A DNA stretch of 64,000 nt from an uncultured Dehalococcoidia bacterium. Lineage in GTDB: Bacteria > Chloroflexota > Dehalococcoidia > Lucifugimonadales > GCA-2712585. Under the pieces are notes generated by a model. The model was not told the origin of the DNA. It saw only the letters and a list, made by a program, of their open reading frames with translations, and searched no databases. Below, piece after piece: positions 16,739-24,713 of this stretch (the stretch's first letter is position 1; every line of letters starts with the position of its first letter). Both the position numbers and the translations under genes were made by a program. The stretch lies in contig OX638324.1 of NCBI GenBank assembly GCA_951812825.1, positions 316,977-380,976 of the forward strand. The letters run 5' to 3'.

Positions 16739-17743
16739 CTACAGATTAAACTGCGGGTCCACCCAGTCCTGCTCCTTGCGGTACACCTGAATGCGCCACC
16801 TCTGGTCTTCCACAATGTAGATCGAACCGTCGTCGCCGATCTCCACCGCCACCGGCGAGTAGAAGAGCTGCTCCTGCGCCAGGCTCGTCGCCCTCATTCG
16901 TGCTTTGCGATAGTCGGGGTTGTCGTCCAGGAACTGCTGCGCCCACTTGGAGGGCTTGTCGGCGTTGCCGATGAAAGTCGTCAGGTGCTCGCCGTCGCCG
17001 TCGAAGACCTCAACCTTGTTGTTCCACCAGTCCGTTATGTAAACATCGCCGTCGGAGTCCACCGCCACGTCGCTCGGCAGATTCAGTTCGCCGATACCCT
17101 TGCCGGGAGTGCCGAAGGTCATCATGTACTGGCCGTCCGACGAGAATTTCTGCACGCGGTTGTTATGCCAGTCGGCGACGAATACGTTGTCGTATTTGTC
17201 CACCGCCAGCCCCCAGGGACGGATAAGCTGGTCGTCGCCGGTCCCCTCGGAGCCGAAGCTCCCCAGGTACTGTCCGTCTGGCGTAAATCTCTGCACCCGA
17301 TGGTTCAGGTTCTCCGTGATTAGAAGCTCGCCCTTGCTGTTGAAGGCCAGACCCGCCGGTCCGTTCAGCTCACCCGGGCCGGAGCCGGGGACGCCCCACT
17401 TCGATAGAAAATTCCCTTCTTTGTCGAAAATAGAAATCCGGTGGAGCCACTCGTCGGCCAGGTACAGCCGACCCTCGTCGTCCAACGCTATCGAATTCCC
17501 CCACACCCACTCCCCGTCGCCTTCGCCCGGGCCGCCATACTCCCTGACAAATTCCTCGTCGGTGGTCAGCACGGTAACGCGCTGGCACGGCTCCCCCTCG
17601 GAACCACGACTCAGGACGTAGATCAGGTCGTCCTTACCCAAGGCCAGGTCCAACGGATTGCGAAATCCCAAACCCCCGGGAGTGCCCATGCCTATGGCGT
17701 GGATGTAGTTGTAGGTGCGGCCCTTGACCATAACCGTCTGCAT
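16739..17743 (-). CDS. NHL-repeat beta-propeller protein (partner of DUF1800)
   Basis: The true start is taken at ATG 17743, because the family N terminus (a KGRTYNYIHAIG-type segment) begins there; the open frame runs on upstream only as an artefact over the DUF1800 gene. The 334 residues contain about six NHL repeats of the form P-x-G-(I/L)-A-(F/V/L)-D followed by (V/L)-(Y/F)-(V/I)-(A/T)-(D/E). No signal peptide is visible. NHL propellers bind proteins, RNA or ligands, or act as lyases. The gene lies 56 bp downstream of a DUF1800 gene on the same strand, an arrangement repeated twice more in this window. Confidence 0.87.
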   Translation of the reverse strand: MQTVMVKGRTYNYIHAIGMGTPGGLGFRNPLDLALGKDDLIYVLSRGSEGEPCQRVTVLTTDEEFVREYGGPGEGDGEWVWGNSIALDDEGRLYLADEWLHRISIFDKEGNFLSKWGVPGSGPGELNGPAGLAFNSKGELLITENLNHRVQRFTPDGQYLGSFGSEGTGDDQLIRPWGLAVDKYDNVFVADWHNNRVQKFSSDGQYMMTFGTPGKGIGELNLPSDVAVDSDGDVYITDWWNNKVEVFDGDGEHLTTFIGNADKPSKWAQQFLDDNPDYRKARMRATSLAQEQLFYSPVAVEIGDDGSIYIVEDQRWRIQVYRKEQDWVDPQFNL

Positions 17744-17799
17744 TCTTTCTTGCCCTCTCCTAATCTGATTCTTGCGAAAGGCGAGTCGACAATCGGCGC

Positions 17800-19203
17800 T
17801 TAGCCGAACTGGTACTCCCTGGTCGAAGCGATTATCTGCATTGCGCCAACTACCCGGTCTGAGAAGTTGGCCGAATCCCCGTTGCCGTTGCCCGGTTGGT
17901 TCTTGTTTACGTGGTCGATCAGTTCCTGCCGGGTCTCGTCTTCCACCTGCACCGGCCCCATCAGGTCCAGGCAGCCGTCCACAAGCCCTTCGGAATCCAG
18001 GGCCCCATGGGTCGACATCCTTTCGATGATGTTCTGGATGCCCGGAAGTTCCTGCTTCACCATCTGGTCGGCGGCAAAGTTGATGCGACGCAGCAGCGCG
18101 CCGCTGTCGATCCACTCTCCGCCTGTGTGCCATCCCTCCACGCTGGGCGGATCCAACAGCGCCTGTCCTTGGAAGTTGCACTCCTCCACCAGGGTGGTAA
18201 TGCCGGGCTTCGGGTACTGGAAGTCGCCTACGAGCCTCATGGTGCCGGCAATAAGCTCTGCCGGACTCTTCACCTTGGCGTACCAGACGCTTTCGTCCTT
18301 GAAGAAGTCGGAAGTGAAAACCGTCCGAAGGGTCTCCCGCATGTCGTAGCCGGAGCTAATAAATGTGTCCCCAATCAGGTTGATGGCCACCGGGTCTCGC
18401 GGCGCCACGTCCTGCCAGCTGGGCACCTGCACCTCGTCGGCCACGAAGAAGTTGTAGAGATGACGGGCGATGAACCGCGCAGTCGCGGGCTGTCGGATCA
18501 CGATGTCGATAATGTCTTCACCATTGAACCGCCCTCGATGTCCCAGGAACATCTTCTCCGTGTCGTCGTGGTCGTCCGCACGATACTGAAACTCCCACAG
18601 GAAGCGGCCGTAGGGATTCCTCGGCAGTTTGTTTGAAATGGTCCAGCCGGTGAACGCTCGGGCGCACTCCTTCACGTCCTCCTCCGTGTAGTTCCCCTGG
18701 CCCATTGAGAAAAGCTCCAGCAGCTCCCGTCCCCAGTTTTCGTTCGGCGCGTGTTTGTGGTTCTCGTTGTTGTCCAGCCAGAAGATCATGGCCGGGTCCT
18801 TGGAAAGTTCAACCAGAATGTCCCGATAGTTGCCCATTCCGCATCGTCGGAAGGTCGCAATCTGGGACAGCATCTGGTTGCCGTTATCAACCTTGGAATA
18901 GCCGGTTGCGAAGACGTGATGCCAGAAGAGGACCATCTTCTCGACCAAGGGCCTGGGAGTGTTGATCATCCTGTACATCCAGTTGCCCTGCATGTGCAGG
19001 GGATTCCCCGGATTGCGGAACCCGTGAAGGTGGCGATACAGGATTCCCTCGTTGAAGGGCGGGATGCCGTGGGCCTCGGGGTCGAGAAGCTCCTCGACTG
19101 TTGCCTCGTATCCCTTGGCGGCTCTCGCTTCAAGCTCGTCTCTCGACGCTCCAAAGCCGGCTCGACGCATGAGGTGCGCCATCAGTGCGATGTCTCTTTC
19201 CAT
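17800..19203 (-). CDS. DUF1800 family protein
   Basis: The 467-residue protein is a full-length DUF1800 member. Characteristic blocks are LMAHLMRRAGFGA near the N terminus, MVLFWHHVFATG, GRELLELFSMGQGNYTEEDV in the middle, TARFIARHLYNFFV and PPSVEGWHTG near the C terminus. The start has AAGGAG 8-9 bases upstream. There is no signal peptide or Tat motif, unlike many DUF1800 proteins encoded beside DUF1501. Function is unknown for the family. It is followed by an NHL propeller gene, probably in one transcript. Confidence 0.9.
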   Translation of the reverse strand: MERDIALMAHLMRRAGFGASRDELEARAAKGYEATVEELLDPEAHGIPPFNEGILYRHLHGFRNPGNPLHMQGNWMYRMINTPRPLVEKMVLFWHHVFATGYSKVDNGNQMLSQIATFRRCGMGNYRDILVELSKDPAMIFWLDNNENHKHAPNENWGRELLELFSMGQGNYTEEDVKECARAFTGWTISNKLPRNPYGRFLWEFQYRADDHDDTEKMFLGHRGRFNGEDIIDIVIRQPATARFIARHLYNFFVADEVQVPSWQDVAPRDPVAINLIGDTFISSGYDMRETLRTVFTSDFFKDESVWYAKVKSPAELIAGTMRLVGDFQYPKPGITTLVEECNFQGQALLDPPSVEGWHTGGEWIDSGALLRRINFAADQMVKQELPGIQNIIERMSTHGALDSEGLVDGCLDLMGPVQVEDETRQELIDHVNKNQPGNGNGDSANFSDRVVGAMQIIASTREYQFG

Positions 19204-19404
19204 CTCCCATCTCCTTCTATGTCATTCTTAACGAAGCGAAGAATCTCATCCCCGCGCAACCTGCGATACTGCCTACATTGTATTCATAATTTCGTCTCAT
19301 GGCTACCGGTGGGCTGAATGGTGCCTTCCCCTTTGAACACGTCCCTACTATGATGGACTGAGCAGAGTTTGCGTCGTCGTAAGCGACGCGAGGAAGGAAT
19401 AAGT

Positions 19405-19758
19405 ATGACACAGCTTGTACGAGAAAAGTGCGTGGCATGCCGCAGGGATGCACCCAGGGTTACCGACGCCGAGATTGAGCAGCTACACCCCATAGTTTCC
19501 GATTGGGATCTCATCGAAGTGGACGGCATCAACCGTCTTCAACGCAGTTTCCGCTTCCGAAATTTCCAGCAGGCCATGGACTTCACGACAACCATTGGTG
19601 CCATCGCCGAGGAAGAAGGACATCACCCAAAGCTGGTCACCGAGTGGGGACGGGTCACCATCGACTGGTGGACCCACAAGATACGCGGCCTCCACCGTAA
19701 CGACTTCATCATGGCCGCCAAAACCGACCGCACCTTCCAGGACTCGGCTCTCGACTAG
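19405..19758 (+). CDS. Pterin-4a-carbinolamine dehydratase
   Basis: The ATG at 19405 is preceded by AGGAAGG. The 117-residue product has the family signature EGHHPKL (71-77) followed by W81 and the TIDWWTHKIRGLHRND block (85-100), with H73, H74 and H91 at catalytic positions. The enzyme dehydrates 4a-hydroxytetrahydropterin to recycle the cofactor of aromatic amino acid hydroxylases, and may also support molybdopterin or other pterin chemistry. No hydroxylase gene lies beside it. An N-terminal C-x2-C pair (C9, C12) precedes the domain and is unexplained. Confidence 0.92.
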   Translation: MTQLVREKCVACRRDAPRVTDAEIEQLHPIVSDWDLIEVDGINRLQRSFRFRNFQQAMDFTTTIGAIAEEEGHHPKLVTEWGRVTIDWWTHKIRGLHRNDFIMAAKTDRTFQDSALD

Positions 19759-19854
19759 CGAATAGCTACAGTAAGGTCCGGCGGTCCCTCGCTGAGTTGG
19801 GTTGCCCCGGCCTTCTTCCCCACCCATAGCAGGCTTGGAAGAGGCGTGCGAGGG

Positions 19855-21510
19855 TCATCGCGTCTCCTTTCGCAGCGTAAAGAACATGGAGAAACGTATC
19901 TTCTCCGCGGTTATTGACCCGCCCGTCATCCAGGATTGTAGCTGACCTACGAACGGCTCCACGTCACGTCTATAGTCGGACAGCATATCGGCGTCAAGCG
20001 AGTTCTCCACCGCCTCCACTATGGCGGCGATATCTACATAGAGGAGATAGTGAAGAGGTTGAGGCGCCTGGGAGATTAGCTCAGCGAACGCCGGAACGGA
20101 GGACAACGACTCGCGCCGGCCCGTCGACGTTTCCTGAAACGCTTCTATGCGGTCCACGTTGCTTCCCACGACGGCCCACCTGTCGGTGACCAGATACCCC
20201 GGCACGTAGCCCTCGCTCGTCAGTTCGTCAATGTGGAAAGTGGCCATCTCGTGGTCTTCCCATTCATCCCTTTGGACTTCTATCTCTTCTCCTGCCAAAA
20301 GTTCGGCGAGTTGCTCCAGCCCGTCAATGATTCCCACCGGGTCCTCTACGCCAACCAGCAGCAGCACCTCGATTACTGCGGAAGGAGTTTGGGGCAGGAA
20401 CAGCCCAAGATCGCTGGGTAACAGCGCCAAGGCGATTTCGCCCGTAAGGGAGCCGATGATGTCCCTCTCCAAGTCTATGCCAGTCTCATCCTCGAAACCT
20501 GCCAGGAACTCGTCCACAGAGGACTCATCCACGCCCCTGGCCATGTCTAGAGCTTCTTCTAATAGCCGGTCTACGCCCGCCATGGCATATACTGCGACGG
20601 TGTCTGCGGGCAGAACATCCAGCGACATGAGTCGATCGTCTTCGCTCAGGGCGAAAGTCTCTGATGGGGTTTCGGCAATCATGTCCATACGGAGGCCATC
20701 AGCGATGAACGAGGCGGATCCCGCTACGTAGCCCGGCAGGTCTGTCGTTAACGGCTCCAGCCCAACTGTATCTGTGTACGGATCAGCAACTTCCTCCAGC
20801 GAGTCCACAAGCTCTCCCGTCCGCAGGAAAAGGAACATTACGCGCTGGCTGGGCAGGGACTCTTGGGCCGCGACGAACTCCGGATTGTCTGCCAGCGACT
20901 TCTCAGGCGGGGAATTGATGTTTTCGAGCATCTCCATTATCGATCCTTCCCTGTCCGCAACGAAAAGATACTCCTCGCTGAGGCCAAGGCCCAGTTCCTC
21001 TTCCTCAGTCAACCACAAGTCCATGCCTGCACGCTGTTCATGGACAAATTCCGCGTCCATTTCGTCCTCAAATAGATTCGCCAGTCTTTCAGCGAAATTC
21101 TCGGCCGACACCCTATCGGAAACCTGCGCCATCAGCGCCCACTTCACACTATCCGTGTCCGCGTGGAAAAGGACGAAGGTAACATCAGTCCCAAGCCAGG
21201 AAGTCACGTCATCCAGGAAGTGAAGGCCCGTTTCATCCTCTAATTCATCAAGCAGATCGTCCCGACGCTCCAGAAATTCCTCCGTCTGAAACCGATCCAT
21301 TACGTCCTGCGCCAGACTCAACTGGTTCATTCCGGGACGAGTGTTAATCGTGACGTACCCTATGGCGCTCTCAGGCACAAATCGGGCTGTCGCTTCGCCT
21401 GGACGTCCTGTCCCCCGTAGCCAAAGCACACCCAAGACTACGACAATAGCGACTACTACGAGCATTACGCCGCTTCCACCCCACAGCAGTATCTTCCTCC
21501 GCCCTGTCAC
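19855..21510 (-). CDS. DUF3352 family membrane-anchored protein
   Basis: The 551-residue protein begins with a basic start and one membrane helix (about residues 8-31). It continues with a large acidic extracytoplasmic part having the alternating domain pattern of DUF3352 proteins: PESAIGYVTINT early, EDETGLHFLDDVTSWLG, and a second similar half with FEDETGIDLERDIIGSLTGE around 330. The two similar halves suggest an internal duplication. Its function is unknown. It stands alone, facing the SNase gene divergently. Confidence 0.75.
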   Translation of the reverse strand: MTGRRKILLWGGSGVMLVVVAIVVVLGVLWLRGTGRPGEATARFVPESAIGYVTINTRPGMNQLSLAQDVMDRFQTEEFLERRDDLLDELEDETGLHFLDDVTSWLGTDVTFVLFHADTDSVKWALMAQVSDRVSAENFAERLANLFEDEMDAEFVHEQRAGMDLWLTEEEELGLGLSEEYLFVADREGSIMEMLENINSPPEKSLADNPEFVAAQESLPSQRVMFLFLRTGELVDSLEEVADPYTDTVGLEPLTTDLPGYVAGSASFIADGLRMDMIAETPSETFALSEDDRLMSLDVLPADTVAVYAMAGVDRLLEEALDMARGVDESSVDEFLAGFEDETGIDLERDIIGSLTGEIALALLPSDLGLFLPQTPSAVIEVLLLVGVEDPVGIIDGLEQLAELLAGEEIEVQRDEWEDHEMATFHIDELTSEGYVPGYLVTDRWAVVGSNVDRIEAFQETSTGRRESLSSVPAFAELISQAPQPLHYLLYVDIAAIVEAVENSLDADMLSDYRRDVEPFVGQLQSWMTGGSITAEKIRFSMFFTLRKETR

Positions 21511-21745
21511 GATAGACTCACCTTACGCCTTGGAATCGCCCTCACGTCCGCCGGTGGAACCTGTTGAGCAGACCTGGGTCGCCTCAGTATACAATGTGCA
21601 AAGTGTTAGCGGGCAGGATGGAGAGACCGAAACCTTCAATGTTCTCAGGTACTTGCAAAGATTCTCTTCTGATTCGCAGACGACTGCTATTCCGAATAGG
21701 ACCCGCCATTAGCACCGTGCCGAAACCCAATGCCGGAGTGGCAGC

Positions 21746-22303
21746 TTGAACCTCCGCCGCGACGAAACCTTCTCCGTAAGAGTCATCCGCGTTAACGACG
21801 GCGACGGTTGCATTGCGACGCGCCTCGGCTGGTTTCGCCGCAACCGTGAGACCATCGAAATCCGGCTCCACGCAATCGACGCGCCGGAGTACGACCAGCC
21901 CTTTGGCCGTGAGGCAACCCATCGTCTGAAGCGTATCGCCGAGGGTAAACGGTTCAACTGCAAGGTTTGGGACCCAACAGACCAGTTTGGACGCGTCGTC
22001 GGCGTCCTCTACCAGCGCAGGCTTGGGCAGTCCGTCAACCGGCAAATGGTGGAATCCGGCATGGCCTACCGGTTCACCCGATTCGGTGAGATGAGCGGAC
22101 TCGGCCTGACCAACGCCGAAAGAGACGCTCGCCGCCAGAAGCTGGGTGTCTGGAGCCTTCCCGACGGCGGCGTCAGACCCTGGCATCACCGGCGGCGGCA
22201 GCGCGCCCAAGCCCGGGGGCGTCGGAGCATCGAATACCAGGTTCTCAGGCTTGCCTTCAAGTCCTTGGCGTGGCTGCTGAGAAAGCTCCTCCGCCTCCGT
22301 TAG
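21746..22303 (+). CDS. Staphylococcal-nuclease-like (SNase/thermonuclease) protein
   Basis: The gene starts with TTG at 21746, with GGAGTGG 6-11 bases upstream and no suitable ATG. The 185-residue product has the SNase OB-fold core: VNDGDG (17-21) for calcium, R40 and E48 in IRLHAIDAPE, and R83 in FGRVVG, matching the catalytic Arg-Glu-Arg set. The C-terminal 45 residues are very basic and probably bind nucleic acid. No secretion signal is evident, so an intracellular or unconventional role is possible. The ornithine-cyclodeaminase-like gene follows 126 bp later. Confidence 0.85.
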   Translation: MNLRRDETFSVRVIRVNDGDGCIATRLGWFRRNRETIEIRLHAIDAPEYDQPFGREATHRLKRIAEGKRFNCKVWDPTDQFGRVVGVLYQRRLGQSVNRQMVESGMAYRFTRFGEMSGLGLTNAERDARRQKLGVWSLPDGGVRPWHHRRRQRAQARGRRSIEYQVLRLAFKSLAWLLRKLLRLR

Positions 22304-22429
22304 GCGCGGCGCTCCAAATAGGGAACTTCTCGTAGGGAATGGTTTCAAACCAACTCCTCCCACATCCGTATCTACCTTCGTCAGGCAAGACAGTTGACCA
22401 CTCCCAACCCTGCGACTAGCATTACCCCC

Positions 22430-23416
22430 ATGCTGTTCCTCAACAGAACAGAGGTCGAGCGGCTGCTGGATCTCGACGCCCTCATTGATGCTCTGGCGTC
22501 AACCATGGCCGAAGTCAGCGCCGGCGAGATATCCCAGCCGCCGCGCATCGGCGCACAGATCGCCGAGCGCGATGGAAACCTGCTCGTCATGCCCGCCTAC
22601 CTGCCCGGCTCAGGGTCGCTGGCCGTCAAGCTGGTGAGTGTTTTCCCCCTAAATCACGCGCTGGGCGTACCCAGCCACCAGGCCCTCATTGCGGTCTTCG
22701 ACGCCGAAACGGGCGCTCCCGCCGCAGTCATGGACGGCGAACACATCACCGCCATGCGCACCGCCGCCGGCGCCGCCCTCGCCACCCGCCTGTTGGCCCG
22801 CCCCGATGCGAAAGTCTTGGCCATACTCGGCACAGGCGTCCAGGCCAGGGCCCACGCCATCGCCATCCCCCGCGTCAGGCCCATCTCCGAAATTCGCGTC
22901 GCAGGAAGGGACCCCAATAAGGCCAAAGTCGTTGCCAAGGAGGTTTCGGACGAACTTGGCGTGCCAACCCAAGGAACAGGCTCATTCGAAGATGCGGTGA
23001 CAGACGCCGACGTTATCTGCGCCTGTACCCACGCCGATACGCCGGTTCTACTCGGCGAGTGGCTCCCCCCCGGCACCCACGTCAATTCCGTAGGGTTGAA
23101 CTTCCAGGGCCGGGAGCTAGACGAGGAAGTTGTTCGTCGTTCAAAGCTGTTTGTGGAATCTCGACAAGCCGCCCTTGCTCCCGCCCCCGCCGGCGCCAAC
23201 GACCTGACCTGGCCCATACGCGACGGCATAATTAAAGAATCCCACATCCTTGCGGAAATAGGCGAGCTCGTGACGGGCGCTCACCCCGGCCGTAACTCTG
23301 ACGACCAGGTCACTCTCTACAAGTCCGTGGGCGTAGCGGCCCAGGACGCCGTCGCCGCCGGGCTGGTCCTCTCCGCCGCGATCGAAAAAGGCGTGGGCTT
23401 GAACATAGCAATGTAG
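22430..23416 (+). CDS. Ornithine cyclodeaminase/mu-crystallin family protein
   Basis: The 328-residue product from ATG 22430 begins as family members do (MLFLNRTEVERLL). A TTG 36 bases upstream is an alternative start. Conserved features are K67 in SLAVKLVS, R110 in ITAMRTAAGAALATR, the dinucleotide loop GTGVQAR (134-140), and NSVGLNFQ later. The family includes ornithine cyclodeaminase, alanine dehydrogenase and ketimine reductases; substrate choice cannot be made here. Its TAG stop lies inside a perfect hairpin made by a dispersed GTAGGGGC repeat. Confidence 0.85.
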   Translation: MLFLNRTEVERLLDLDALIDALASTMAEVSAGEISQPPRIGAQIAERDGNLLVMPAYLPGSGSLAVKLVSVFPLNHALGVPSHQALIAVFDAETGAPAAVMDGEHITAMRTAAGAALATRLLARPDAKVLAILGTGVQARAHAIAIPRVRPISEIRVAGRDPNKAKVVAKEVSDELGVPTQGTGSFEDAVTDADVICACTHADTPVLLGEWLPPGTHVNSVGLNFQGRELDEEVVRRSKLFVESRQAALAPAPAGANDLTWPIRDGIIKESHILAEIGELVTGAHPGRNSDDQVTLYKSVGVAAQDAVAAGLVLSAAIEKGVGLNIAM

Positions 23417-23440
23417 GGGCAGGTTTGACCCTGCCCCTAC
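23413..23440. repeat. GTAGGGGC palindromic repeat overlapping the stop codon
   Basis: Arms 23413-23423 and 23430-23440 pair perfectly over 11 bp with a 6-base loop. The stop codon of the upstream gene (23414-23416) is part of the left arm. Related copies lie at 11255, 40077, 48649, 57648, 62351 and 63474. It could act as a terminator or mRNA stabiliser between two convergent genes. Confidence 0.8.
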
Positions 23441-23479
23441 AGCAATTAATCTAGCGTAATTCAGACCATCTTAATTCTG

Positions 23480-24604
23480 TCAGTTCTTGCCCAGCACCCG
23501 CGGCCCGTACAGCCTGACTGAGTTGTCCCACAAAATGTTCCGCTTCGTCTCCTCCTCGATGTTGTGACCGAGGAAGCTGTCCACCGCGCCCGGAATCGGC
23601 GCGTCCGGATGGGGCCAGTCCGTGTTGAAGATCAGGTTGTCCTTCAGCTGGGAAGCGGCGAACTCCAACTGCCCCTCGTCGGCGTCGCAAGCAACGAAGC
23701 ACTGACGAGCGAAATACTCGCTGGGCGACAGTCTTACCTCTTCACCGTACTGGAAGCGGCCCTGACGCCCAACGGCGTGGTCGTCCATCCGGCTCAGCCA
23801 CCACGGCACCCAGCCGGCGTTGGCCTCCAGGAACGACACCCGCAGGTTCGGGAACCTGTCCAACACTTCGCCGAATATGAGCGTACCCATGGCCAACATG
23901 GCGTCCAACGGGAAAGAAAGGGCGTGGCTCACGGAAGCCAGCGTCGGAGTGGTCGTGTAGTCCTTGAACACCCGCTGCTGCGAACCGCCTCCGTGGAAGG
24001 ACGCCGCCAGACTCAGTTCGTCCAGCGTCTCCCACAATGGGTCGAACTCCTCGTCGGACCACTTCCGGGAGCCGCCCGGGTCGGGAAGGTTTATCGCCGT
24101 CGCCTGGGCGTTGGGTCCCATCCGGCACGCCTCTTCGATGGCCTCGTTCACGTCAAGCAGCGTAACCTGCGCGATGAATTGCACCCGGCCGTCCGAGTCC
24201 TTGCAGTAGTCCGTCGCCCAATTGTTGTAGGCGCGCACCAGCGCAGCCTGCAGCTTGGGGTCGGTGATGCTGCTGGAGGTGGCGCTGTTGCCGTTGGTGG
24301 GGAAGCCCACCTGGATGTCCAGCCCCTCCTTGTCGATCTCCGTCAGACGGTCGGGGAGCGCCCACCAGTTGCGCCAGGCGTCACCGTACCGCTCCTCGCA
24401 GTCGGCAAATACGCTCTCCGGTCGAACGGAGCCGCGGCCCTCCGGAAAGGCTTCGCACGGGTGATAGTTGAAGAGATACCGGCCCACGTGACCGCTCACC
24501 AGCGGGCGACGATGATGGTAGGGCTGCTCAACGTAGTTGTCCCAAATGTCCAGGGGCTCTTGCATGTGCCCGTCCCCGTCGATGATTCTAAAACCGTTTC
24601 TCAT
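23480..24604 (-). CDS. Amidohydrolase family protein (COG2159)
   Basis: The 374-residue protein has an AAGGAGG site ideally placed before its ATG. It is an amidohydrolase-2 TIM-barrel enzyme with DGDGH (9-13), the central SFHGGGSQ histidine segment, an FLEANAGWVPWWLSRMD block and NTDWPHPD near the C terminus as the metal-site aspartate. It is a distant paralogue of the enzymes at 10151 and 56396. The substrate is unknown. It is transcribed alone, convergent with the ornithine-cyclodeaminase-like gene. Confidence 0.88.
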   Translation of the reverse strand: MRNGFRIIDGDGHMQEPLDIWDNYVEQPYHHRRPLVSGHVGRYLFNYHPCEAFPEGRGSVRPESVFADCEERYGDAWRNWWALPDRLTEIDKEGLDIQVGFPTNGNSATSSSITDPKLQAALVRAYNNWATDYCKDSDGRVQFIAQVTLLDVNEAIEEACRMGPNAQATAINLPDPGGSRKWSDEEFDPLWETLDELSLAASFHGGGSQQRVFKDYTTTPTLASVSHALSFPLDAMLAMGTLIFGEVLDRFPNLRVSFLEANAGWVPWWLSRMDDHAVGRQGRFQYGEEVRLSPSEYFARQCFVACDADEGQLEFAASQLKDNLIFNTDWPHPDAPIPGAVDSFLGHNIEEETKRNILWDNSVRLYGPRVLGKN

Positions 24605-24713
24605 TCCTGCCTCCTTAATTCAAACTTGGCGGACGTTACGTCACGTTTAACCCGCAGAATACTCCCTGAGTAAAAAATTGTCCAGATGGCGAACATGGGT
24701 CAATACCAAGAAA

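Noticed and set aside
17744..18181. An N-terminal extension of the NHL protein
   Set aside because: It runs through the DUF1800 gene in another frame and reads as low-complexity Arg/Gly/Pro sequence; the family start is at 17743.
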